5,615 bases of DNA. It comes from Bacteroidota bacterium. GTDB lineage: Bacteria > Bacteroidota > Ignavibacteria > UBA10030 > SZUA-254. This document shows positions 1 to 4,716 of this stretch, in pieces (position 1 is the first letter of the stretch; each line of letters opens with the position of its first letter). The notes beneath the pieces are model-generated. The model searched no databases. It saw nothing but the letters and a program-made list of their open reading frames with translations, and was not told the DNA's origin. The DNA lies in NCBI GenBank assembly GCA_004322375.1, contig SCUC01000609.1, positions 1-5,615 of the forward strand, given 5' to 3'. The position numbers and the translations under genes were made by a program.

Positions 1-270
1 CGGAATTGGATCCCCATGCTGCAACAAAGATGTAAGCCAGGCTGCCTGAGCTTCGCGCAGGTGTTGGATTGCTTCATCCGGCGTCGCCCCATCACTTTGA
101 CACCCCTGCAACAAGGGAATACAAGCATAGTAACCACCTCCATCCTCTGGCGCTAATGGAGTAAGTTCTATTCTATAAGGAAGTTTCATATATCGCTGCA
201 ATGCTAATTTTAATTTTTTGGGGTCAACTTTACGTTTAGACGCAGCGACTCTTGTGGCGTTTTTTATCAT
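1..270 (-). CDS. hicB: HicB-family antitoxin, 3' end beyond the window
   Basis: This is the antitoxin of a HicAB type II toxin-antitoxin pair; family members bind and neutralise the HicA RNase and often repress their own operon. Ninety codons are readable from ATG at 270 and the frame is still open at base 1, so the C-terminus, where the DNA-binding domain usually lies, is missing. After a basic N-terminal segment (residues 1-27), the HicB fold is plain: LPYRIELTPL near residue 31, then EDGGGYYACIPLLQGC, then GATPDEAIQHLREAQAAWL and a closing HGDPIP. The long N-terminus resembles HicB variants that carry a 'YYLxLPYxIEL' stretch, so I keep the 270 start rather than the internal ATG at residue 29. 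AAGGGA lies 6 nt upstream of the ATG. The start overlaps the stop of the damaged hicA by 4 nt (ATGA). Recognition of the family is firm. Confidence 0.9.
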   Translation of the reverse strand, partial: MIKNATRVAASKRKVDPKKLKLALQRYMKLPYRIELTPLAPEDGGGYYACIPLLQGCQSDGATPDEAIQHLREAQAAWLTSLLQHGDPIP

Positions 271-443
271 TCCAGTTCCCTTGAAAAGTTTCTTACATAG
301 AAGGCTTTAATTTTCTTATTATGAACAGGAATAGAATATTTTTTTTCCTGTCCAGCTTCTAAAAATCTGATGGCTGCCCGTTGCATGATCAAATACATAT
401 CCAAAAAACGCGGCTGCTTTTGTAAAATATAATTAAATTCTTC
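267..443 (-). pseudogene. hicA: hicA toxin remnant broken by frameshifts
   Basis: HicA is a small double-stranded-RNA-binding-fold RNase whose gene normally precedes and overlaps hicB. Here its pieces lie in order but in two frames. Frame A gives EEFNYILQK (443-417), like the first HicA helix. Frame B gives GYVFDHATGSHQIFRSWTGKK (in two parts: GYVFDHATGSH and QIFRSWTGKK, 402-340), containing the GSH motif with the catalytic His. Frame A resumes with YSIPVHNKKIK (338 downward), the usual strand before the C-terminal helix, and ends at TGA 267-269. The breaks fall at a run of six T (minus strand, 403-408) and a run of eight A (339-346). One extra T and one fewer A would rejoin the central part. 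The longest intact ATG frame (267-398) is only 43 residues and lacks GSH. No good start codon is visible. A sequencing or assembly error in the homopolymers would give the same picture. The C-terminal helix also looks diverged. Confidence 0.75.
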
Positions 444-550
444 TCACCTACAAACCTTTATTAAACAGACAGGTAAACTTCCTATCAACACGTACAGGCT
501 AGAAGAACTTAAAAATTATCATGTTATCTTCAATTGTCATTGCAGTTTAT

Positions 551-934
551 TTACATCGCCGCTATCACCCGCTCAAGCCTTGCCCGCACTTCCTTAGCGA
601 CCGGTTCAACGGTAGGATTATCAATGAGAGAGGTCATCGCCATAGGGTCAAATGCTGCAACGACCGTTTGCTTCTCTTTTTCATAGACGATGACATTGCA
701 GGGTAACAGCAACCCAATGGACACTTCCGCCTGAAGCGTTTGATAAGCAAAGGACGGATTGCACGCTCCAAGGATTATATATTTTTGAAATTCTACATCG
801 AGCTTTTTCTTCAATGTCTCTCTTACGTCAATCGTTGTGAGAACGCCAAACCCCTCCTTCTTCAATTCCTCTGTTACTTTTTCAACCGCTTGCTCGTAGC
901 TGAGGGGTACTGTTTTTGTGATTCCGTAGCTCAT
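551..934 (-). CDS. DUF302 domain protein
   Basis: A complete 127-residue protein that is essentially one DUF302 domain. Characteristic stretches are an N-terminal helix (SYEQAVEKVTEELKKEGFGV, residues 12-31), TIDVRETLKKKLDVEF (34-49), KYIILGACNPSFAYQTLQAE (51-70) and IGLLLPCNVIVYE (73-85), followed by a C-terminal helix. Two cysteines, Cys58 and Cys79, sit in the conserved GACNP and LLPCN segments. The biochemical role of DUF302 is not established; the domain is often found near sulfur and redox genes. There is no signal peptide or membrane segment, so it is likely cytoplasmic. The ATG at 934 is supported by AAAGGA about 7 nt upstream. It follows the thiol-redox cluster on the same strand but is separated by 234 bp, so it may have its own promoter. 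The family call is firm; any sulfur-related role is inferred from the neighbours. Confidence 0.88.
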   Translation of the reverse strand: MSYGITKTVPLSYEQAVEKVTEELKKEGFGVLTTIDVRETLKKKLDVEFQKYIILGACNPSFAYQTLQAEVSIGLLLPCNVIVYEKEKQTVVAAFDPMAMTSLIDNPTVEPVAKEVRARLERVIAAM

Positions 935-1168
935 TCTCTTTTCCTTTCTTTATTAACTGATGTCAAGCAGAGCCTTCCACATGATACAAAATTCGAATGT
1001 CAACTTCCTAATCAAATTCTAAACCATAATGCTCAAAACAATCTACAATTCAAAGTTTCGGATTTAAAAATTCGGATTTCTATTCTTAAATATAGCTTTG
1101 CATAGTTTTCTATTTCAATTCGTATTCCGCAAATCAATTCTAAAATATTTCCACTTTTCTGCCGCGTA
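935..1168. other. AT-rich gap between DUF302 and DUF6132 genes, with a short direct repeat
   Basis: I see no gene on either strand. The stretch is strongly AT-rich and contains a 9-base direct repeat, TTCGGATTT, at 1057-1065 and 1071-1079. Variants of AAATTC/AATTC recur around it, giving a low-complexity look that may be a decayed repeat. It should hold the end of the upstream transcript and possibly a promoter for the DUF302 gene. Two TTGACA hexamers on the minus strand (961-966 and 998-1003) have no properly spaced -10 partner, and no strong terminator hairpin is evident. Confidence 0.5.
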
Positions 1169-1411
1169 TTAGCTTTCTTGCTCTTTTCTGTTCTGTGATC
1201 CTTCTTGCTGAGGTTGCTTTTTCGTAAAACTCTGTGAGAGCAACAATCCCATCACCGCGCCGTATATCGTGCTGACCCATGGGTTAGAAGTTATGGGGCA
1301 TGTCCCGCTGACGCACCCGATAAAATAATAATACGCGTATCCCAGCGCCCCGCCAAGCAGGACGGGTAGAATTAATTTTCTCCACTCTTTTACCGATGAT
1401 GGAAATTCCAT
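1169..1411 (-). CDS. DUF6132 family small membrane protein
   Basis: A complete 80-residue membrane protein. It has a cytoplasm-like basic N-terminus, a first membrane segment at about residues 13-32, the loop GCVSGTCPITSNPW (32-45) with Cys33 and Cys38, a second membrane segment at about 46-61, and a polar Gln/Lys-rich tail. The two-helix layout with a Cys-x4-Cys loop followed by ITSNP is what I recognise as DUF6132, a family of unknown function seen near thioredoxin, rhodanese and sulfur-transport genes. A longer frame opens at 1507, but the ATG at 1411 is preferred: it is preceded by AGAGGAGG 9 nt upstream and gives the family length. The gene overlaps the 3' end of the rhodanese gene by 22 nt, implying co-transcription and coupled translation. 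The two cysteines could be redox-active; that is inference. Confidence 0.82.
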   Translation of the reverse strand: MEFPSSVKEWRKLILPVLLGGALGYAYYYFIGCVSGTCPITSNPWVSTIYGAVMGLLLSQSFTKKQPQQEGSQNRKEQES

Positions 1412-1776
1412 TCTGCCATGCCTCCTCTCAAATTTGCCGTGTTGAATCCCTGGTGCTGGAGCTTTGCGGCAGCAACCAAGCTTCTGCTTCCGCTCAAACA
1501 ATAGCACACAATCTCTTGCTGCTTGTACCGCTCCAGTTCCTTCAACCGGTTCGACAATTCATTGAGCGGGATATGGAGAGAACCCTTGATATGATTCTGC
1601 TGGTGCTCGCTCTTCGTCCGAACATCTAATAAAATAATATCGGAGTGCTGTTGCAGTAATCCGGACAGCTCTGCAGGCGTGTAATGCTTCAGTGATTTGC
1701 TCATGATAAATTTACGTAAATAGATAAATGCGACAATTGCGATGATACTATAAAGAACAATTTGCGATGGTTCCAT
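1390..1776 (-). CDS. Membrane-anchored rhodanese-like sulfurtransferase
   Basis: A single-domain rhodanese of 128 residues. Rhodaneses carry sulfane sulfur as a persulfide on an active-site cysteine and pass it to thiol acceptors. An N-terminal hydrophobic helix (about residues 5-20) followed by RK suggests a membrane anchor with the domain probably cytoplasmic. The rhodanese domain follows: YTPAEL (32-37), IILLDVRTKSEHQQNHIKGS (47-66), HIPLNEL (68-74), active-site loop CLSGSRS with Cys93 and Arg98 as expected for CxxGxR, and the terminal LRGGMAEW (116-123). A further cysteine, Cys91, lies two residues before the catalytic one. The gene starts 12 nt after the FmdB-like gene and overlaps the DUF6132 gene by 22 nt. 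The ribosome-binding site is weak. Catalytic residues are intact, so activity is expected; the physiological acceptor is unknown, with the co-encoded thioredoxin as a natural candidate. Confidence 0.93.
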   Translation of the reverse strand: MEPSQIVLYSIIAIVAFIYLRKFIMSKSLKHYTPAELSGLLQQHSDIILLDVRTKSEHQQNHIKGSLHIPLNELSNRLKELERYKQQEIVCYCLSGSRSLVAAAKLQHQGFNTANLRGGMAEWNFHHR

Positions 1777-1788
1777 TGGTTGCGCTTT

Positions 1789-2019
1789 CTAGTTCACGCT
1801 GCACGCGCCGCCGCAGCATCCGCCTGTCTCGCATGAGGAAGCGGGTGCATAGCTCGACCCGGACGCGCTCACCATCGAAATTTGTGTCGCCGAGAGCATT
1901 CGTGTATGCTCGTTCGACCCGCACGAAGGGCAGATAACGTCTTCTTTAATTTCTCGCACTTTGTGGTAAATATCGTACGTTGACTTGCACGACGTACATT
2001 TGTATTCAAATACCGGCAT
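1789..2019 (-). CDS. FmdB-family zinc-ribbon protein with Cys-rich tail
   Basis: A 76-residue protein opening with MPVFEYKCTSCK and continuing to VICPSCGS, the standard FmdB/CxxC_CxxC zinc ribbon (Cys8, Cys11, Cys30, Cys33). FmdB-type proteins are small putative regulators or metal-binding proteins of poorly defined function, originally noted beside formamidase genes. After the ribbon come TRMLSATQISMV and a flexible Ser/Ala/Gly segment. The protein ends in a second cysteine cluster, CETGGCCGGAC (Cys63, 68, 69, 73), which could bind metal or be redox-active. Such Gly/Cys tails are seen in some family members. The ATG at 2019 begins exactly at the family's conserved N-terminus; no strong ribosome-binding site is visible. 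It sits 47 nt after the DUF1858 gene and 12 nt before the rhodanese, within the same transcript. The family assignment is firm; the role is unknown. Confidence 0.9.
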   Translation of the reverse strand: MPVFEYKCTSCKSTYDIYHKVREIKEDVICPSCGSNEHTRMLSATQISMVSASGSSYAPASSCETGGCCGGACSVN

Positions 2020-2066
2020 ATTGACTTTCTAACAAATTGTTTTCTAAAAAATAAAATAGCTGTAAT

Positions 2067-2288
2067 TTATGCAACGACACCCGTTGAAGATGTCTCTAAA
2101 ACGTTCAATTCATCAACAAACTGAGTAATCTGCTCATCAGTAAATCCTTTTTCTTTTGCCGCGCTTTCCAGTGTTCCCCAAATCGGCTCGCCGCAACGGA
2201 GACACCGAATCCCCTTATCCATTAAATAGGTAACAGATGCGGGAAGTTCGCGAATAAGATCTTCAATAAGAATATCCTTCGTTATCAT
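2067..2288 (-). CDS. DUF1858 / hybrid-cluster-associated redox-disulfide domain protein
   Basis: A 73-residue protein made of one DUF1858-type domain. It starts MITKDILIEDLIRELP, has a helix with YLMDKGIRCLRCGEP (residues 21-35) and ends with AAKEKGFTDEQITQFVDELN. The CxxC pair (Cys29, Cys32, then Gly33) is the presumed redox disulfide. Related proteins are annotated as hybrid-cluster-protein-associated redox-disulfide proteins, and the same domain forms the N-terminus of ScdA-like iron-sulfur repair proteins. The frame could begin at 2363, but the ATG at 2288 matches the family N-terminus and is preceded by a G-rich GGGGGAGAGG stretch. It overlaps the stop of the preceding 81-codon gene by 4 nt (ATGA), which points to translational coupling. 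No hybrid cluster protein gene is in the window. Function beyond a thiol redox role is not known. Confidence 0.88.
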   Translation of the reverse strand: MITKDILIEDLIRELPASVTYLMDKGIRCLRCGEPIWGTLESAAKEKGFTDEQITQFVDELNVLETSSTGVVA

Positions 2289-2530
2289 CCTCTCCCCCAA
2301 TGCTTCACTAACAGCGTATTGACATGATGTTCTAATGCTCGCTTCACTATATCGCTCAAGCACTCTTGCTCAAACGATGAACAGGAATCATCTGCAATTT
2401 TTTTCGCCTCGATGTACGAACGCGAATTTCGGATGCGCGGTTCAATGTCGCTACAGTGCATACGTATTTTGTCGCCTTGCACATCTGTCGAACATTGGCG
2501 GGTACCGGCGATAACTTCGTCTAATCTCAC
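2285..2530 (-). CDS. Hypothetical 81-residue protein with four cysteines
   Basis: I do not recognise this protein. The frame from GTG at 2530 fills the space between the thioredoxin gene (stop 23 nt upstream) and the DUF1858 gene, whose ATG lies inside this gene's TGA (ATGA overlap). That placement is the main reason to believe it is translated. It has a mixed-charge N-terminal half and an apparently helical C-terminal half (about residues 39-78: YIEAKKIADD, then SFEQECLSDIVKRALEHH). Four cysteines (13, 26, 50, 57), His68-His69 and a further His77 could bind metal or take part in thiol chemistry. There is no signal peptide or membrane segment. The ribosome-binding site before the GTG is poor, so the true start could be the ATG at residue 24. 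An alternative is that this is a non-coding spacer whose open frame is chance. Confidence 0.5.
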   Translation of the reverse strand: MRLDEVIAGTRQCSTDVQGDKIRMHCSDIEPRIRNSRSYIEAKKIADDSCSSFEQECLSDIVKRALEHHVNTLLVKHWGRG

Positions 2531-2553
2531 TCTTGAACGTATTTTAATTACGA

Positions 2554-2898
2554 TTAGTTCACAGAAATTGGAGATAGCTGCTTATCCAGTTTTGCTTTCA
2601 GCGTTGTTTTTGGCGCGGCGCCGATAATGCCATCCACGATTTCTCCATTCCGGAAAATGGCTAACGTGGGGATGCTGCGGATGCCGTACGTCTCAGATGT
2701 TTCCATATTTTCATCCGTGTTCAGCTTGACAACCTTGATTTTCCCGGCATATTCTTCTGCAAGCTGCTCTACAATAGGAGCAACCATCCTGCACGGACCG
2801 CACCACGGAGCCCAAAAATCTACAAGCACCGGTACTGAAGCCTGAAGAACTTCCTTCTGAAAATTATTATCTGTTCCTTCTACTAAATTCTGATTCAT
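2554..2898 (-). CDS. trxA: Thioredoxin
   Basis: A standard-length thioredoxin of 114 residues, a cytoplasmic disulfide reductant normally recharged by thioredoxin reductase (not in this window). The active site FWAPWCGPC (Cys33, Cys36) follows the strand VPVLVDF. The conserved cis-proline lies at Pro77 in RSIPTL, followed by AIFRNGEIVDGIIGA and a C-terminal amphipathic helix. The buried Asp27 before the active site is present. ATG at 2898 is preceded by AAAAGGAAAA about 10 nt upstream. It is 18 nt after the OsmC gene. Within this cluster it is the obvious donor of electrons for rhodanese persulfides or for oxidised CxxC partners; that pairing is inference. The gene symbol follows the family, and a genome may hold several such genes. 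Confidence 0.96.
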   Translation of the reverse strand: MNQNLVEGTDNNFQKEVLQASVPVLVDFWAPWCGPCRMVAPIVEQLAEEYAGKIKVVKLNTDENMETSETYGIRSIPTLAIFRNGEIVDGIIGAAPKTTLKAKLDKQLSPISVN

Positions 2899-2916
2899 TG
2901 AATTTTTTCCTTTTGT

Positions 2917-3381
2917 TTAATTTGTTGTGACCAATTGTTTTTCTTGAATCGAGCGAGAGCGTTTCTCAATTCTGTACGTATGAGTAATATTGACTGTCGG
3001 TCTGAGCATCGCTGAAACTGCGCAATACTTTGTTGTTGATAGCTCGATTGCACGCTCAACATCTTCCGGGTTAATTCCCTCGCCATACACGACATACTCG
3101 ACCTGTATATCGGTAAAGACTTGTGGCTGCTCTTCCCGCATCGTTGCCGTCAGATTGATTTCAAGATTATCGAACGGCGTTTTCTTTTTCGTCAGAATTG
3201 GAATAACATCCATCGCAGTGCATCCACCCAGCGCCATCAAGAGTAATTCTTTCGGGCTGGAACCTGCATTGCTGCCGCCAAATGTTTCAGACCCGTCCAT
3301 CATCACCCAGTGGGCTGAGTCCGATTTTCCCGCGAGCGTAATGCCGCGGACCTGTTTTACTAATGCTGTTTTCGTTTTCAT
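2917..3381 (-). CDS. OsmC/Ohr-family peroxide-detoxifying protein
   Basis: A 154-residue OsmC-like protein. Family members are thiol-dependent peroxidases acting on organic and inorganic hydroperoxides through two cysteines. Landmarks: a Gly/Ser-rich segment FGGSNAGSSPKELLLMALGGC leading into the buried helix with Cys54 (given in two parts, FGGSNAGSS and PKELLLMALGGC), then TAMDVIPIL, the strands LEINLTATMREEQP and FTDIQVEYVVYG, and the second catalytic Cys120 in STTKYCAVSAML. The last ~15 residues are a basic extension past the usual end. Both cysteines are present, so it should be active. The ATG at 3381 shares one base with the stop of the DUF2892 gene (TAATG), and thioredoxin follows 18 nt later; thioredoxin or lipoylated proteins could reduce it. 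It is closer to the general OsmC/YhfA-type branch than to classical Ohr; I am not certain of the subfamily. Confidence 0.93.
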   Translation of the reverse strand: MKTKTALVKQVRGITLAGKSDSAHWVMMDGSETFGGSNAGSSPKELLLMALGGCTAMDVIPILTKKKTPFDNLEINLTATMREEQPQVFTDIQVEYVVYGEGINPEDVERAIELSTTKYCAVSAMLRPTVNITHTYRIEKRSRSIQEKQLVTTN

Positions 3382-3602
3382 TATGCTTCCTTGTTCTTGT
3401 TTGATTGCTTACGTGTTGAAATTCTGCATACGGAGTAAAGTGGACAGGAGCCTATAGCGCTCGTCGCTAGGAATACTATCGCGCCCGCCAACAACATCAT
3501 TGCGCTAGCGCCTGATATTACTCCGGTCACATATAATGCCGTTATGAGTACCCCCAATAAAACTCTCAATACTTTATCTATCGTTCCCATGTTTTGCTTC
3601 AT
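3381..3602 (-). CDS. DUF2892 (YgaP transmembrane-type) membrane protein
   Basis: A 73-residue inner-membrane protein with the DUF2892 layout. It begins MKQNMGTIDKVLRVLLG (the family's conserved N-xG-xx-D-xx-R entry), has two membrane helices at about residues 11-30 and 34-51, and then the conserved GSCPLY turn (Cys53) with another cysteine at 59 and a basic tail. In E. coli YgaP this domain is fused to a rhodanese; here the rhodanese is encoded separately five genes downstream. The function of the isolated domain is not established; YgaP itself is a membrane sulfurtransferase. The start at 3602 is preferred; Met5 is an alternative. It is the first gene of the eight-gene run, 239 bp after the anti-sigma gene, so its promoter must lie in or beyond the repeat-bearing gap, or the sigma operon reads through. 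Confidence 0.88.
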   Translation of the reverse strand: MKQNMGTIDKVLRVLLGVLITALYVTGVISGASAMMLLAGAIVFLATSAIGSCPLYSVCRISTRKQSNKNKEA

Positions 3603-3624
3603 TTGCTTCTTTCTTATTACTGTT

Positions 3625-3764
3625 TGAAGTTACGTAAAACTTTCTTCCGTTGTCATTCCCGAACGTTTTTATCGGGAATCTTGTATCCAAAGGCAGAGAT
3701 TCCCGCTTAATTCGCCTCGGCGAACTGCGGGAATGACTGTCTAAAAGGGTTTTGCGTAACTTCA
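3625..3764. repeat. MITE-like palindromic element with terminal inverted repeats
   Basis: A 140-bp element lies between the anti-sigma and DUF2892 genes. Its ends are 16-bp inverted repeats with one mismatch: TGAAGTTACGTAAAAC at 3625-3640 and GTTTTGCGTAACTTCA at 3749-3764. Inside, GTCATTCCCG (3652-3661) pairs with CGGGAATGAC (3728-3737). Two local hairpins are also possible: ATTCCCGA/TCGGGAAT (3655-3662 with 3672-3679) and ATTCCCGC/GCGGGAAT (3699-3706 with 3727-3734, enclosing TTCGCC/GGCGAA at 3711-3716 and 3719-3724). TTACTG flanks the element on both sides (3617-3622 and 3766-3771), possibly a target duplication. It has no coding capacity. The architecture fits a non-autonomous transposon or a REP-like dispersed palindrome; multiplicity in the genome cannot be seen here. 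As RNA it would fold strongly and could attenuate or process readthrough from the sigma operon. Confidence 0.82.
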
Positions 3765-3841
3765 GTTACTGATAATTAATTTTCCATTTTCTAATAAGAT
3801 GCACTCATTGCAAAAAGGATTCAGAATTATCCTGCTTATTG

Positions 3842-4102
3842 TTACGCCTTGGCGGCTCTGCGCGGGTTAATCCTCATCATCAACATCGTATCTAGCCGTT
3901 TTCTTGATGCCCTGGTCAGACGGGGAATAGGATATTCACGGTAAAATCCTATCGTTTTCTTCAAAGAATCGAGATAGGTCATGCAATTAGAACATCCCTC
4001 CATGTGCCGTTTCATTGCCCTGCATTGCGGGGAATGCAATTCCTTATCCAAATTTTCGCAGATGTGCTTGAACACATCGCTGCATGTAGGTGTCGTTTTC
4101 AT
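3842..4102 (-). CDS. Soluble zinc-finger anti-sigma factor
   Basis: An 86-residue protein with the putative anti-sigma zinc-finger (zf-HC2) signature. HMEGCSNC provides His33, Cys37 and Cys40 (H-x3-C-x2-C), with Cys15 or Cys27 available as a fourth ligand. The N-terminal half should wrap the partner sigma factor; the C-terminal half is basic and helical (RLTRASRKRL) without any membrane segment, so it is cytoplasmic. Its ATG overlaps the sigma gene's TGA by 4 nt (ATGA), the usual arrangement for a cognate pair with matched synthesis. Zinc-finger anti-sigma factors of this size include redox-sensing types such as RsrA, in which thiol oxidation frees the sigma factor. Whether this one senses thiol state, another signal, or is a structural zinc protein cannot be told from sequence. 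Confidence 0.85.
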   Translation of the reverse strand: MKTTPTCSDVFKHICENLDKELHSPQCRAMKRHMEGCSNCMTYLDSLKKTIGFYREYPIPRLTRASRKRLDTMLMMRINPRRAAKA

Positions 4103-4716
4103 TGTGTCATATACTCGTTTAGTTGTTCTCGAAGAAAAACTCTGGCGCGCCGCAGCCGCGATTTTACAGCCGGAACCGTCAGCTTCATAATCTTTGCCGT
4201 CTCCTCTGCCGATTGTCCTTCGACGTCGCGCAGGAGGAACACGAGCCTGTAATCAACAGACAGCTTCACTATCGCTTCATCCAACCGCTCGCGCAGTTCC
4301 TTCGACATTACTTCATCAAGCGGCGTCTCATTCCACGCCTGCAACCTGAAACCGGCGTCCTGCATCTCGTCATCATGCCTGTGTTCCGGCATCCGGGGCT
4401 CGTAGATGCTTACCGACGATTGTTCCAGCTTCGACCTGCGCCGTTTCATCATGCAATTATTCGTTACGATGCTGTAGAGCCAGGTGCTGAATTTCGATTT
4501 CCCGTCGAACTGTTTCAGCTTGCGGAAGACGTTCACAAACGTATCCTGAAGCGTCTCCTCCGCCTGCTCCTTGTTGCGGCACACCTTAAACGAAAAGCTA
4601 TACACCATCTGCTCATACTGCCGGATGAGCTGCGTAAACGCCTTATGGTCGCCTGCTTTCGCCTTTGCTAATAGCCGGGCGTCAAGCTCGCCAAGCGAGA
4701 GTTCTTCTTTAGCCAT
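4099..4716 (-). CDS. ECF-family RNA polymerase sigma factor
   Basis: A 205-residue sigma-70 family protein of extracytoplasmic-function type, directing RNA polymerase to its own regulon. Region 2 spans about residues 27-97: FTQLIRQYEQMVYSFSF, then EETLQDTFVNVFRKL and KFSTWLYSIVTNNCMMKRRR, with the promoter-melting and -10 contacts. A roughly 40-residue linker (97-136) follows, and region 4 covers about 146-198 with a clear helix-turn-helix (GQSAEETAKIMKLTVPAVKSRLRRAR) split as GQSAEETAKIM and LTVPAVKSRLRRAR. Region 3 is absent, as expected for ECF factors. The ATG at 4716 has no evident Shine-Dalgarno site. It is co-transcribed with the zinc-finger anti-sigma gene downstream. It is a candidate controller of the thiol-redox genes further along the strand, but no shared promoter motif was identified. 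Confidence 0.95.
   Translation of the reverse strand: MAKEELSLGELDARLLAKAKAGDHKAFTQLIRQYEQMVYSFSFKVCRNKEQAEETLQDTFVNVFRKLKQFDGKSKFSTWLYSIVTNNCMMKRRRSKLEQSSVSIYEPRMPEHRHDDEMQDAGFRLQAWNETPLDEVMSKELRERLDEAIVKLSVDYRLVFLLRDVEGQSAEETAKIMKLTVPAVKSRLRRARVFLREQLNEYMTQ

Noticed and set aside
267..398. Intact 43-codon ATG frame upstream of hicB as a stand-alone small gene
   Set aside because: It lacks the HicA GSH motif, which is found in the neighbouring frame over the same bases, so it is better explained as the tail of a frameshifted hicA.
961..1003. Two TTGACA hexamers on the minus strand (961-966, 998-1003) as -35 boxes for the DUF302 gene
   Set aside because: The first is too close to the start codon, and the second has its only -10-like word (TATCAT) at about 11 bp spacing.
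740..1105. 121-codon plus-strand frame opposite DUF302 and the adjacent gap
   Set aside because: It overlaps a clear DUF302 gene and runs into AT-rich non-coding DNA; the composition is not protein-like.
2990..3457. 155-codon plus-strand frame opposite the OsmC gene
   Set aside because: It is antisense to a well-conserved OsmC gene with intact catalytic residues and shows no recognisable domain.
3652..3737. ATTCCCG/CGGGAAT repeats as a CRISPR array or an intrinsic terminator
   Set aside because: The units alternate in orientation with irregular spacing, and no hairpin is followed by a U-run on the transcribed strand; nested palindromes with terminal repeats fit a MITE-like element better.
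4123..4671. 182-codon plus-strand frame opposite the sigma factor gene
   Set aside because: It is a His/Arg/Leu-rich shadow of the sigma gene's codon pattern, with no domain features.
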